Source: Epiperipatus broadwayi (taxonomy: Eukaryota > Onychophora > Udeonychophora > Euonychophora > Peripatidae). Taken from it: a stretch of 64,000 bases of DNA. Below the pieces are notes generated by a model. That model did not search any database, was not told the origin of the DNA, and was given only the letters and a program-made list of their open reading frames with translations. Positions 44,262 through 54,659 of the stretch are shown here, in pieces. Each line of letters begins with the position of its first letter. Positions within the stretch are counted from its first letter, which is position 1. Made by a program: the position numbers and the translations under genes. Location: assembly GCA_028023455.1 (NCBI GenBank), contig JAQFVV010000150.1, positions 2,425,550 to 2,489,549 of the forward strand. The letters run 5' to 3'.

Positions 44262-46435
44262 GATGTGATTTGTGATGTAATGCACTGTGACTTCTCTTTA
44301 TACAGAGTCAGGAAAGTCTCAGCAAATATGCCAGGGAAACTTGTTAGCCACTTTACCTTCTCTTTCCATTCCCCACCCTACATTTTTCCAAATCCTTCTC
44401 CATCCCATTTCCACAACATAATCTTTGTCAACCCCATGACCTTTATATCTAAATCCCCCTTATTTTTTCCCAAACCCAGCATAAAAATCAATAACCCACT
44501 TTCTGTATAATCACTTTGCTTATATTTATTCTTCCACAATTTTTTTATTTGTACCTTTCTGATTTCAGGCATTTACATTCAATTAAGAGATGCCTAATAT
44601 TTTCTATGCCATCCTTACACAACTTACAGACTAAATCATCCACATTTTTCCATTTACTTGTATAATCACCTGATGCTAAAGATTTATTCGAGCCTTAAAC
44701 AGTAAATTACTTTCCTTGCTATTATCAAAAATTAACTTGCACCCAATATTCCATTTATTTCTATATATATTTAAACTCTTTTTACTCTCCATACTAGTTC
44801 TCCATCTCTGCAACTTTCTATTCCTTATTAATGCATCTATTCTTCTATCCCATTCCTTACCACCATAACACTCAACAATTCTCCTAACACAATCATTCCA
44901 CCTTTTGTACAAGTATACTAACATAAATTCTTTATCCAAATTTTCTGCATACTGCATTACCTTTCTCACTTATCATGTTACCTGCCCTTAAATCTTAACC
45001 CAAATTAAATACTATTTTCGCTATCCTTTTAGTATCCATAAACCGCAATCTACCAAACATTTTTATTTTGCTTTTTGCATCTCTCATATAAAAACTTGAG
45101 TATCCCATTTCTGTTTGAATTGTCTCCTTTGCTGTCCACACAACTGCATCTAATGCATGTCTTCCTACTTCTCTTTTTACTTTTTCCAAGTAATCTAATA
45201 TCCCTTTACTAACACATAACACATCATTACCATATGTTAACTCTGCTACCACCACTCCTTTTCCATACAATTCTAGCTACGTCTTATTTATTATAGGAAA
45301 ACACTGTTAATTTCTTTATCAATCTCTTTTTTTTCTTTGCTTCATTTATCAATTTTTTTCCATTCACCCAAGCAATTTCTCTATTTACTTAAGATGATTC
45401 CCAAATAGTTATATCTATTCACTATACTTAACTTTATATCCCCCAATAAAAATTCTTTGTCTTCTCTTTCCCCAGTATTAATCATCATTGCTTTTGATTT
45501 TTCTTCACTAAACTTAATCCCATCTCTCACCTCCTCCCTTGTGCATGTCCTCAGCATAACTTTTATATCTTCTCTTTTTTTCTGTGCACAAAAAGACATC
45601 ATCTGCAAATAAAAGACCCATATATATATATATATATACTTCCTTGCTACCTATTAATGGTATCTTTATCCCTCTTCTTAGTCTTTCTATTGCTCTTTCC
45701 ATTTCTCTCAAATATAACAAAAACAGAATAGGAAACATAGGGCATTCTTGCCTTAGTCCCACCCCATTTTTAACTTTAACAGATTCTATTTCTATTTACT
45801 CTATCATACACCTCTATTACTTATAAAAGCCATATATAACTGTCTATATGTATATCTACTCATATCCATAAGTTGTGTAAATACAAATAAAGTAACTCCT
45901 ATATGCCTATCTAATTAAAAACCTTCTTGATTTTTCCCACTATATTATTCTCTTCCATTCATTTTGCAACCCTTCCAGCCACCATATATGAAAACACTTT
46001 ATATAGAACTAATGTTATCACTATCGGTATATAATTATTTAACTTTCTATGATCCTTATCCTCTCCTTTAAATAGTAGCCTTACTCTTGTATTACTCCAA
46101 AAATTATCTCTTATGCACCATCTTATTAAAACATGATAACAATTTTACTTTTGCCTTAGACCCTAAATTCATTACCGTCTCTGCTGTCCATTCATCTAAA
46201 CCTCTTGCCTTTCCACTTTTCAATTTCTTCTCTGCCTCATTCAGTTCATTTTCTGTAAACCTAATATTTCCATTACTATATGCTTTTATGTTTGCTATCA
46301 CTCTGCCTTTCACATCTAACATCTTTTGTATACCCATTACATACTTATTTAATATAATCTCTAATTCTTCTCTAGAGCTACTCTCTACTCCCTCATCATC
46401 TAGTAATACTCATTCTCCCCCCTACATTCCTTCTA
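44262..46435 (-). pseudogene. CR1/L2-like LINE copy B (RT and 3' part)
   Basis: Minus-strand fragments in order: RFTENELNEAEKKLKSGKAR (46,104-46,337, RT N-terminal block), GLRQECPMFPILFLLYL (RT block), LLFADDVFLCTEKK with an intact FADD catalytic box (45,514-45,762), GIKFSEEKSKAMMINTGE and YNYLGIILSK, then the C-terminal parts YGNDVLCVSKGILDYLEK and KRWNDCVRRIVECYGGKEWD. The 3' end TGTGATGTAATGCACTGTG at 44,270 corresponds to the shared CATCACAT terminus. It is 5'-truncated in the endonuclease-RT linker near 46,435, has an internal deletion near 45,790-45,900 and several frameshifts. Confidence 0.8.
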
Positions 46436-47919
46436 GAGCTGATATATACTATAATGTCATCTATAATAAGATTGAATACTCAATAATTACTAGTTGGTAA
46501 TAAATTTGAATCTCAAGACAAAGTTAAAGAATGGAGTGATTACTTCTATAACTAATACTCACACTTTAAACCTAAAAATATTAATGTTTTAACTCTATAC
46601 ACACATTAATCTTACACTAAAGATTAAATATATCTAATATTTGATGATTAAAACATGATTACTCTGAATTGCATTACAACATATCTTTTTAATATTTAAA
46701 TTAAATCTTACCTTTCTTCAAAAAAATAAATCAACACGCACACATATAGATGTAATATTGGAATTATATAGTACTAAATAATGGTAATATTTTTTAATTA
46801 AATTAATCTTAATACTAATCCTAACCATGTAGTGTCAATGTGTTATTAATAAGAATAAAATGAATTAATTTTTATTTGCAAACTGAGATTCATATAAAGG
46901 AAAAGCAAATTTAAGGTCTCATTGAATAAAACTGTTTACCTATTTCTATCACTGGATTTTTAAACTCATGATATAGGCCATTGCATAATATATAAATCCC
47001 ATGAACAGATGAAAATGAATTCATTTTCATCTGCTTAGCAAATAAACTTTGACTTTATGAGATAATGAATTAAATTTTACTAAAGATAATTCTTAGAAAT
47101 TTATTACATTTTATTTAATGCTATATAATTCTAATAATAAAAGTCAGCAATTTTGCTGTTTTGATGCAGAAAAGAAAATCTATGGATCAGAGAAACTGGA
47201 TTAAATTTGAGATAACTTCATCCTGCAATGGATCTATAATGGTTGGAAATGATTGGTTGTAACATTACATATGTATGGAGTGATTACATTGTCCCAATAT
47301 TATTAAAATAAGTACTTAGTGACTCTGCCCTGTGACTGTAACATTGAATAAGCTTGTAAACATTTCCGTTTATGCAGTTTCATTCCCATGGTTGTCATTG
47401 TTAAATTTGCTTCCAATCATATATATCTTGAAACTTCAGAAGAAAATAAATGCATTTTTATTTATTTGGCAGTTAGATATTGACACTATGAGATCATGAA
47501 TTAAATTTATCTATAGATAGTATTTGAAAATTCCATCTGTCCAAATATTATAAATATATTACTACTAATAAAAACAAACTAAAAAAAACATAAATGTATA
47601 ACAAATGAAAGAATACATAATTAAAGTCGCAGATTACTTCTTAATATTTCAACTAAAGTTTATCTTAATTAGAAATTATAACTAAATGGGAAAGAATACC
47701 CAAGTAAATCAAGACATTATTTTAATGCATGGCAATGTTAAAAGGCTCTTAAAGTTTGATTCATTAACAAAAGTGATATGAATAGCTAATTATTTATCCA
47801 ATCATTATATCAAATACCCAACATTACATTATTTTACATATAAATGAATTATCTGTTATAAAATATGATTAATATAGAATTATAAAAAAAAATAGCATGC
47901 TTACACATACACATATAAA
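46436..47919. other. Mostly unassigned AT-rich DNA with an RTE-like 3' scrap
   Basis: At about 47,170-47,255 the plus strand resembles an RTE C-terminal tail (MDQRNWIKFEITSSCNGSI, compare the W..L..TFILQWI ending at 53,190). This short relic is uncertain. The rest holds nothing recognisable. Confidence 0.4.
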
Positions 47920-48135
47920 ACAGGCAAAACTCACTATACATATTGCCACACACAGTAAGCTAGAGTAATCAATGGATGCCAGAAGGCTTGGCATAAAGTC
48001 CCCATCTAGTGCCTACTCATCCAATATCCCCAGACTAGTTTCTGGCAATATGTATAGTGAGTTTTGCTATTTTAACAACAGTTATACACAAGCATAAGAA
48101 GTGGTGGTCATGTGATGTTTATTGACATACACATA
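47920..48135. mobile_element. Small TIR element, copy 2
   Basis: AAAACTCACTATACATATTG near 47,928 is inverted as CAATATGTATAGTGAGTTTT near 48,045, giving terminal repeats of about 22 bp. The right side continues with AACAGTTATACACAAGCATA and CATGTGATGTTTATTG, which are found as inverted left ends in the copies at 13,165 and 32,640. The core AATCAATGGATGCCAGAAGG is shared with 32,640. Left end truncated. No coding potential. A worn copy also lies at 53,460-53,525. Confidence 0.65.
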
Positions 48136-48435
48136 TAGACTATAAATGCAACTTCAGCAATTAAAAAATATCCATTAATGGGTTTTTTCTTCATAAATAA
48201 CCATAAGTTATAAAGATTATATGAAATGTCATTTATTCCTTTTTTTATTTTTCATTAAAAATAATTTATTATAACTATTACACTGTTTGGTCAAATTTAA
48301 TAACTATCTTTTGTAGTAACTACAATTTAAATTATCAATCCATTATAAATCCTTGGATTTTGTTCTGTAATGGTTTGATTATTTAATATCTAAAATACAA
48401 GGAATAAATTCTTTATGCTGCTTTTGCAAATTAAA

Positions 48436-48565
48436 AATAAATCCTAGATATGATATAGAAAAAAATATCTTTATATAACAACAAAATAATATATGACAAT
48501 AGCTGTAATCATAACATTAAAAAGCTCTTTTTGGCAATTTTTAATTTTTGCCCTTTTCAAATATT
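48436..48565 (+). repeat. Left arm of a 130 bp inverted repeat
   Basis: This stretch (landmarks TCTAGATATGATATAGAA in close form, ATCTTTATATAACAACAAAA, ATATATGACAATAGCTGTAA, AAAGCTCTTTT, TTTTTGCCC) is found inverted at 50,050-50,203 with about 90% match and small indels. The two arms enclose two Penelope-like fragments and a hairpin. Confidence 0.75.
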
Positions 48566-49095
48566 TTATTTAATTATAAACAATATAATTTGGGTAATAA
48601 TAGTGAATCAGACAATATAAAATGGGTAAAATTTTTATGTGTTCCTAAAAATTATCATACATTTTTAAAAAATAAAAATTATATAGATAAAAATATTAAA
48701 ATAGGATGGTTAAATAGTAAAAATCTTGATACATTAATAGGGAATTACAAAATTAAAGATGATATAAAATATAAGAAAGGTATAGTATATAAAATTACTT
48801 TTGGGGTTTGCAGTATGCTTTATTATGGACATACAGCGAAACAATTAGAAGGGCTAAAGAACATAATAATGCTATTAATAGGAGAGATGATAGATCTGCA
48901 TTCTATGTTCACTACTTAAAATATGGACATAGAATAGATTGTGCTAAGAATATAAGCCCATTAAATTATATTAAAGAAATTAATAGAAGGAAGATATATG
49001 AAACTAATTACATTAATTATAACATAAATAATTGTATGAACATTTATAAAATGTCAATTAATTTAACTAATAATTGGATAATGAAAGACAAATAG
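48548..49095 (+). pseudogene. Penelope-like GIY-YIG endonuclease fragment (family 2)
   Basis: Two overlapping frames (48,548-48,919 and 48,808-49,095) give one endonuclease broken by a frameshift near 48,855. The first contains GIVYKITFGVCSMLYYGHT, the GIY and YIG motifs with YIG changed to YYG and a Cys after the GIY strand; the second continues with KEHNNAINRRDDRSAF and HYLKYGHRIDC, the H-region and SH.L..GH block of PLE endonucleases. RT is absent. It is a dead 5'-truncated copy, of a family different from those at 690 and 25,420. Confidence 0.7.
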
Positions 49096-49133
49096 AGGGT
49101 TATATAATATAATATATATATATATATATATAC

Positions 49134-49275
49134 ACAAACCATTATACAATTACAAATATCCAGTAACACCCTCTGTTTAAAGATCTATATCTCAATAGGT
49201 TTGCTATTATTGAGATATAGATCTTTAAACAGAGGACGTTACTGGATATTTGTAATTGTATAATGGTTTGTATAT
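49134..49275. repeat. Long near-perfect hairpin
   Basis: Arms of about 62-66 bases are inverted around a ten-base centre (GGTTTGCTAT near 49,199). Outer ends read ACAAACCATTATACAATTAC and its complement; the inner part contains AGATCTATATCTCAATA. Only one or two mismatches and a small indel separate the arms. It is a foldback element or a head-to-head PLE terminal fragment. It would form a strong RNA hairpin if transcribed. Confidence 0.85.
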
Positions 49276-49329
49276 TTTCTATAATTATTTCAGTTAGTGT
49301 TAACAGTAACTTTTCATATATATATATAT

Positions 49330-49924
49330 AGATAAATTATAAGTTTTTGGGATATACCGTGTCTTATTTTCCATTGAGCATCGATATTTCGACGGAATAG
49401 CAACCGCCATTTTCAAGGTTAACTTTTGAAAAAAAAACTGTTAGATCTTAACAAATAACGTGACTGTGTGCGAGATGAGAAATGAGATTCCAGTTTAGCA
49501 TTCACAATATGAGGCTTATCAAAATATTTATTTTTCTTCAGTATTTTTTACCTGCTAATTTTAAGTTAATATTGGATAAAAAGAGAGGTTTCCACATAGC
49601 TGGAATACGTTGTGCTTCATCAGTTCTATTTAAACCAGTAGGTCTCTTTAATATTTCAATTGACTCTCTTATGGTTCTTAAATCATATCTTTCCAAATTA
49701 GCAAGTAGTTTTGTATTGTCAAAATTAGGTTTGTGACCAGTTTCTAAATAATGGGAAGTAAAAACTGATGTGCTAATTTTTTGTTGAAAAGCATTTTTAT
49801 GTTCCTTAATTCTGACATTAATTCGTCTATTAGACTGACCCACGTAGCCTCTTGAGCACTGGAAACACGGAATTTCATAAACTCCTTGGTGTTCCAAAAG
49901 TATTCTGTCTTTAGGTTTATACAA
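49330..49924 (-). pseudogene. Penelope-like GIY-YIG endonuclease and 3' end (family 3)
   Basis: A clean minus-strand frame of 128 codons (49,538-49,924) contains GVYEIPCFQCSRGYVGQ (GIY and YIG motifs as GVY and YVG with the Cys pair), RRINVRIKEHKNAF (catalytic Arg region), FTSHYLETGHKPNFDNT and the Glu-bearing RTIRESIEILKRPTGLN. This is a textbook PLE endonuclease end. The RT is missing, as the copy begins at a (TA)n run at 49,925. Downstream, at about 49,375-49,420, the minus strand has CTTGAAAATGGCGG, then CCGTCGAAATATC, a degenerate hammerhead-like 3' end. Confidence 0.8.
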
Positions 49925-50049
49925 TATATATATATATATATATAATAAAGATATTAAAGCATAATTATAAGGTGTTAATTTTATATAGAGCCAGTAAATG
50001 TCACTATGTATGCAATATAGGTTGCTTTTTTATAGTTAACCAAGACATA

Positions 50050-50203
50050 TTAAAAAGGGCAAAAATTGATGAAAAGAGCTTTTATATGTTATGATTCTAT
50101 GATTATATTACAGCTATTGTCATATATTATTTTGTTGTTATATAAAGATATTTTATTCTATATCATATCTAGAATTTATTTTTAATTATTTAATAATAGT
50201 TAA
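50050..50203 (-). repeat. Right arm of the 130 bp inverted repeat
   Basis: The inverted partner of 48,436-48,565. The arms are about 1.5 kb apart. Similarity seems to stop near 50,203. Confidence 0.75.
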
Positions 50204-50880
50204 TTCTGAAAATAGTTAACTAATGAAATAAATTTATTTTTTAAAATAAGTAACTGCACTAATTTCCAATTCTGTGATAATATAAATGTGTGTGAAAACC
50301 CAGATTTAGCATATTTTTTTATTCTCATTACTTTTATGCTATCTAGTGCAAAAATTAGTAATTAACAGATGCCAAATGGTAAGGTTTAATAAATTGCTAT
50401 CCAGAGCTGTTCTATCCAAATACATTAGATGCCATAAAAGTAGTGGCAATTGAAAGAATATGCTAATTAATAGCAATATGTAAGCTGAGATCTTATTGGT
50501 CATGTGATAAAAAATACAGATTGCAGAACATAATATGTAATTAAATCTATAAATTGGAAGTATTATGTGTGTTTAAAATGGAACTTGTAAACTTTCATTT
50601 GGTATGTTCTTCTATTAATCTTAAAAAGAAGTTTCACCAAGAATAATATAAATAACAAAAAAACATCACATGATTCCCCAGCTTACTGTGCTTTTTCAAA
50701 AGCAAACTATTTATTTAACTCTATTACAAACTTGATTAATCAATGAATATGCATAGGTCAATACTTGATAGAGGTATAATAAAAAATACATTTACTATCA
50801 ATTAATTGCTCAAGTTTACAGCAGGGGGCTTTCTCTTAATAAAAATCTACAGAAGATACATAAATATGGGTATGTAATTT
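50204..50880. other. Unassigned AT-rich DNA
   Basis: No feature recognised. Confidence 0.5.
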
Positions 50881-51221
50881 ATTTCTGGAGGCTATGCATA
50901 GCTGAAGGTAGCTTGAAAGTCTGTGCTCAAATCCTCTACAATTATAAACTCCAAATATGGGAATTATGCTTGTCTTTCAAATATCACAGATTTAGCCTAC
51001 ATTCTGCCCATCCCTCTTCTGTGTATTTAAATACACAAGGTTCCATAAATGCGGGGTCAGAGTGACTTAAGGTCATCGTGGGCCTGACAACAATATTGGC
51101 ATCAACAAGGGGTTTGGATGTTCCATCATCATATTTTCAAGGTATGGATTGCTGAAAAATTGGATGGTAGAGTAAATTGAATCCTGTCCATTAAAGTGCA
51201 CTGATTATGAATATGTGTGGG

Positions 51222-51296
51222 AGATGATAATCTGGACCAACTGATGAATGCTGGTTCAGCATGAAATATGTACATTGGTGATCATTTATCTTTTTC
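51222..51296 (+). ncRNA. Type I hammerhead ribozyme motif (family 2)
   Basis: CTGATGA at 51,241-51,247; stem II ATGCTG with CAGCAT (six perfect pairs, loop GTT); GAAA at 51,263-51,266. Stem I ACCAA/TTGGT is perfect and GATAATC/GATCAT extends it. At the base of stem III the expected U before the cleavage site is C here, so this copy may be inactive. Confidence 0.65.
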
Positions 51297-51312
51297 ACAT
51301 GTGTGTGCCCAT

Positions 51313-51378
51313 GTGCATCAGTTGTATGAGATAGAGTGGATAGCTGAGGGAGCTTGAAAGTCTGTGTTCAAATCCCCT
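51313..51378 (+). promoter_or_regulatory. tRNA-like A and B boxes of the hammerhead repeat
   Basis: GCATCAGTTGTATGAGATAG (consensus of the other copies: TATCAGTGGTATGAG) matches the tRNA A-box region TAGCTCAGTGGTAGAG. About 40 bases later GTGTTCAAATCCCC matches the B box. Spacing and order fit an internal Pol III promoter. It lies just downstream of the predicted ribozyme cleavage point. Confidence 0.5.
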
Positions 51379-51400
51379 AGAATTATATTTAAAGTCTAAA

Positions 51401-51942
51401 TATATGAATTATGCTTCTATTATAAAGGTTACTAAATTTTAAAAAAATTATATGATTATTGCCAACTTTTTGTAAATAAGGAAGGATGTTTTATATCCTT
51501 TTAATTTACATTTTTTAGTCTATGCTTGTCTGATAGTTTGTGTAAGTGATATACTATGTGATATTTATACATTAGCCTGTTTGGGATATGCTTTTAGAAA
51601 AATCAAGCTTTATTTATATCTTAAATCTATTTAATTGTTAATAATATTACTCAGGATAGTATTAAATACAATGTTTTTAACTGGTATTAACCAACTTTTT
51701 CCATCAGATATTTTTGGCCTCACTAGTGACAGCCAGCATAAAAATTGAATCAATGATCTTTAGATTTGTGAATGGGGTATTCAAGGCAAATCTCTAACCA
51801 ACTAGGCTACTCTACTGATTAGAGTATCATTTTAAATATATTTACAAATCCAATAATCTGTTCCCATGCTATCAGTCACTGATCAGGTCAGGAAGACCTG
51901 AAGAGAATACAATAATACCTACATATAGAAAGATAAAGAATT
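51401..51942. other. Unassigned DNA
   Basis: Nothing recognisable. A small palindrome-like GATCAGGTCAGGAAGACCTGA lies near 51,892. Confidence 0.45.
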
Positions 51943-52830
51943 AAACTGAGAGACTGCAAACCTCTCAAGTGCTTATGACTATCAACAGCCAATCAGATCA
52001 TAAATACTGAGACAGAGAATTTCACAAGAAAAAAGTGGTACCATTCTCTTCTTTACTTGTTTTTCTATGTATCCAAGCCAGTCTAAAGTACTTAGATCTG
52101 AAAGCATGAATCTTAAATATCTTCACACTCAACTCACTGAGTTCAAATTACAAACATACAGCATGAAATCTTTCGATTTACTATGCAGTAGTTTTTCGAT
52201 GTTATAACTTGCAGCAACGTATGTAAATAATATTTATTTTATAAAGCACAGATGGTATTGAAATTAAACTGAGAGACTGCAAACCAGATCATAAACACCA
52301 AGACAAAGAATTTCAGATCTAAGTACTTTAGACTGGCTTGGATATATAGAAAGACAAGTAAAGAAGAGGGTGGAACCACCCTTTCCTTGTAAAATTCTCT
52401 GTCTCAGTGTTTACAATTTGATTGGCTGTTGATAGTCATAAGTGCTTGAGAGGTTTGCAGTCTCTCAGTTTAATTTCAATACCATCTGCACTTTATAAAA
52501 TAAATATTATTTACATCTATTGCTGCAAGTTATAACATCAAAAAACTACTGTGTAGTAAATCGAAAGATTTCATGCTGTATGTTTGTAATTTGAACTCAG
52601 GGAGTTGAGTGTAAAGATATTTAAGATTCATGCTTTCAGATCTAAGTACTTTAGACTGGCTTGGATATATAGAAAGACAAGTAAAGAAGAGGGTGGAACC
52701 ACCCTTTTCTTGTGAAATTCTCTGTCTCAGTGTTTACAATTTGATTGGCTGTTGATAGTCATAAGCGCTTGAGAGGTTTGCAGTCTCTCAGTTTAATTTC
52801 AATACCCTCTGTGCTTTATAAAATAAATAT
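51943..52830. repeat. Palindromic array of about 320 bp units (third family)
   Basis: One plus-oriented unit (51,943-52,262; opens AAACTGAGAGACTGCAAACC) is followed by a short partial plus copy (about 52,263-52,315), then two minus-oriented copies (about 52,316-52,515 and 52,516-52,825; ending GGTTTGCAGTCTCTCAGTTT). The units share CCAGTCTAAAGTACTTAGATC, AACATACAGCATGAAATC and TAATATTTATTTTATAAAGC. The arrangement mirrors the hammerhead array at 57.1-58.9 kb, but I found no CTGATGA core in the unit on either strand. No coding potential. Confidence 0.75.
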
Positions 52831-52879
52831 AAAGAATATACATTAAAGAAGATATGGCTATAAATTTCTAATATTTTTT

Positions 52880-53245
52880 CAGCATATTACTGATTTTACA
52901 ATGCAAATCAAAAACATCAATATTGATAAAATATATGTTATAAGAATAACAAAATATATATTTAATATGTCAGAAAGAATTAAGAGACTGACATGAAGTT
53001 GGGCTGAATCTATTGCTAGAAGAGATGATAAAAAATGGGCAGTTAAAATTTTAAACACCCATGAGATTGTAAAAGTCCTAGAAAGTGACCAGGTGTGAGA
53101 TAGTTGAATGAAATAAGAAAATATGATGGGATAGTGTGGAGGAGCATGGCTACGGAATAGAGAAGATGGATTGAACTTGGAAAAGACTTTCATTCTGCAG
53201 TGGATTTATAATCATTGAGAATGATGATGATGATGTTAATGATGA
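52880..53245 (+). pseudogene. RTE-like LINE 3' fragment with (GAT)n tail
   Basis: The plus strand reads SWAESIARRDDKKWAVKILN (near 52,985-53,055), the GH.ARRDD.RW block of RTE C-termini, and after frameshifts W..MA..RRWIELGKTFILQWIYN (53,140-53,215). It ends in ATGATGATGATGATG-type repeats at 53,220, the microsatellite tail seen in RTE elements. 5'-truncated and dead. Confidence 0.7.
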
Positions 53246-54655
53246 TAACATCAGTTTAGCAAGTTTTAAAGCAAATACACTAGAAGTAGAGATTTGATAT
53301 TCAATATTATTAATGAAAGTTTTAGACATTAGGTCAATGTGATAATTTTTTGGAGGATATATTTATATAAAAATTTGAGGTCTCCTTTTTTTTTATAGAA
53401 AATAATATATAATTAACAATCCAAAAGCATTTTTATGGTATACTACAGCTATCTACTATAAGCCTGAGTAATCATTAAATCCAGGTGACATAAGTTGTTA
53501 TATCCCCATACTAGTTTCTGAATTTTGGTTTTATTAATGAGGATTTATGATTCAAAACTGGGACTAATACACTTATGGATCTGTCATCTTGTTGATGTGA
53601 ATATTATAGCATTATATTATTTAGTAGTCATTCATTACTCATACTTGATAGCTCTCAAGTAATGTGAAGTGAATTGTTCCTGGATATTTTTCAAGTTGAG
53701 AATGGCATGTGATATTGTTCCTATAATCAATAGTAAGACGAATATGTTTAAAAAAGATTTCAAAACACAATGAATTTTTAAAATATCTCTCTCTTAGACA
53801 ATTGGATTATGAAGTGTATAAAATCGGAAGAAACAATTTATATTAGGTAAAATATCTAAATTGTATGCCATGATTCAAAACAACCATAACTTCAGTGTGA
53901 TGGTGAAATAATCCATTCCTTATATAAAAATGTTGACAATTTTTTGAACGAACGTTGAATTTAATTTATAGTTTTAATATAATAAAAAAAAGTTTAATAA
54001 TGATTATAACGATAACTATTTACGAGGTTAATTTTTTGTATAATTAAATAAATATGACATTCAAAAAATAATTTTATTTTATAAAATTTTATTATTATTA
54101 TTATTCATTATTTGCTACAAATTTAAAATTATTTTTTTAAAATTAACACATTGAAAATTTGTTTTGTAATTTTTTTTCTTTATAAATGATTCAATTTTAG
54201 CTTTTGATAAAAGTACATTAATTAAAAATATTTTTATTCATTCCATTTATAAAAGATTAAAGAAAAAAGAGTTATTTTAAACTTTACTGCTTATTTTTAA
54301 TGTATTGATTTTTTTTTTCCGTTTTTTAAAAAAGTAGATAACTAAATAAAATCTAAACATAATAAAGTTAATAAAATCGCTTCAATGTCGTATTTTTTAT
54401 TTTATACAATTTTGTTGTCGAGAATTTTAACTTTAAAAGTATATTAAATTAAGTATAAGATTTTATTTTAGCATTAATATATTAGTTAGATATAAATAAC
54501 TAAGACATCTTTCGTTTATTTTGTTATATAAATCTTGTCTATAAATATAATAAAAAGATTAATCTGAGGAAGTCATATGACGTTCAAGAACCGGAGGTGA
54601 GAGGATTTATCTTTGATTCAGAAACTTTAGTTCTTAAATCTGTCACTTTGCCGCG
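53246..54655. other. Unassigned AT-rich DNA with a worn TIR-element scrap
   Basis: At 53,455-53,525 AATCATTAAATCCAGGTGAC and CCCCATACTAGTTTCTG echo the core of the TIR family at 32,640 and 47,920. The rest holds A/T runs only. Confidence 0.45.
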
Positions 54656-54659
54656 ACAC

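Larger units (their letters stand above)
50881..51400 (+). repeat. Hammerhead/tRNA-like repeat family, 1.2 tandem units, plus strand
   Basis: GCTTGAAAGTCTGTG followed by the B-box-like CTCAAATCC occurs at 50,911 and again at 51,352, a period of about 441 bp. The complete unit between has the body (GGTTCCATAAATGCGGGGTC, GTGACTTAAGGTCATCG, CAACAAGGGGTTTGGATG), the ribozyme at 51,222-51,296, then A and B boxes. The repeat is the plus-strand counterpart of 41,262-41,795 and 42,950-43,375. Confidence 0.75.

Noticed and set aside
51290-51400. A true tRNA gene (A and B boxes present)
   Set aside because: No acceptor stem or anticodon arm can be formed, and the sequence recurs as part of a longer repeat. 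Kept as a tRNA-like promoter.
51943-52830. Hammerhead ribozyme in the 320 bp palindromic family
   Set aside because: GAAA with a nearby hairpin exists (ATCGAAAGAT), but no CUGANGA core occurs at the required position on either strand.
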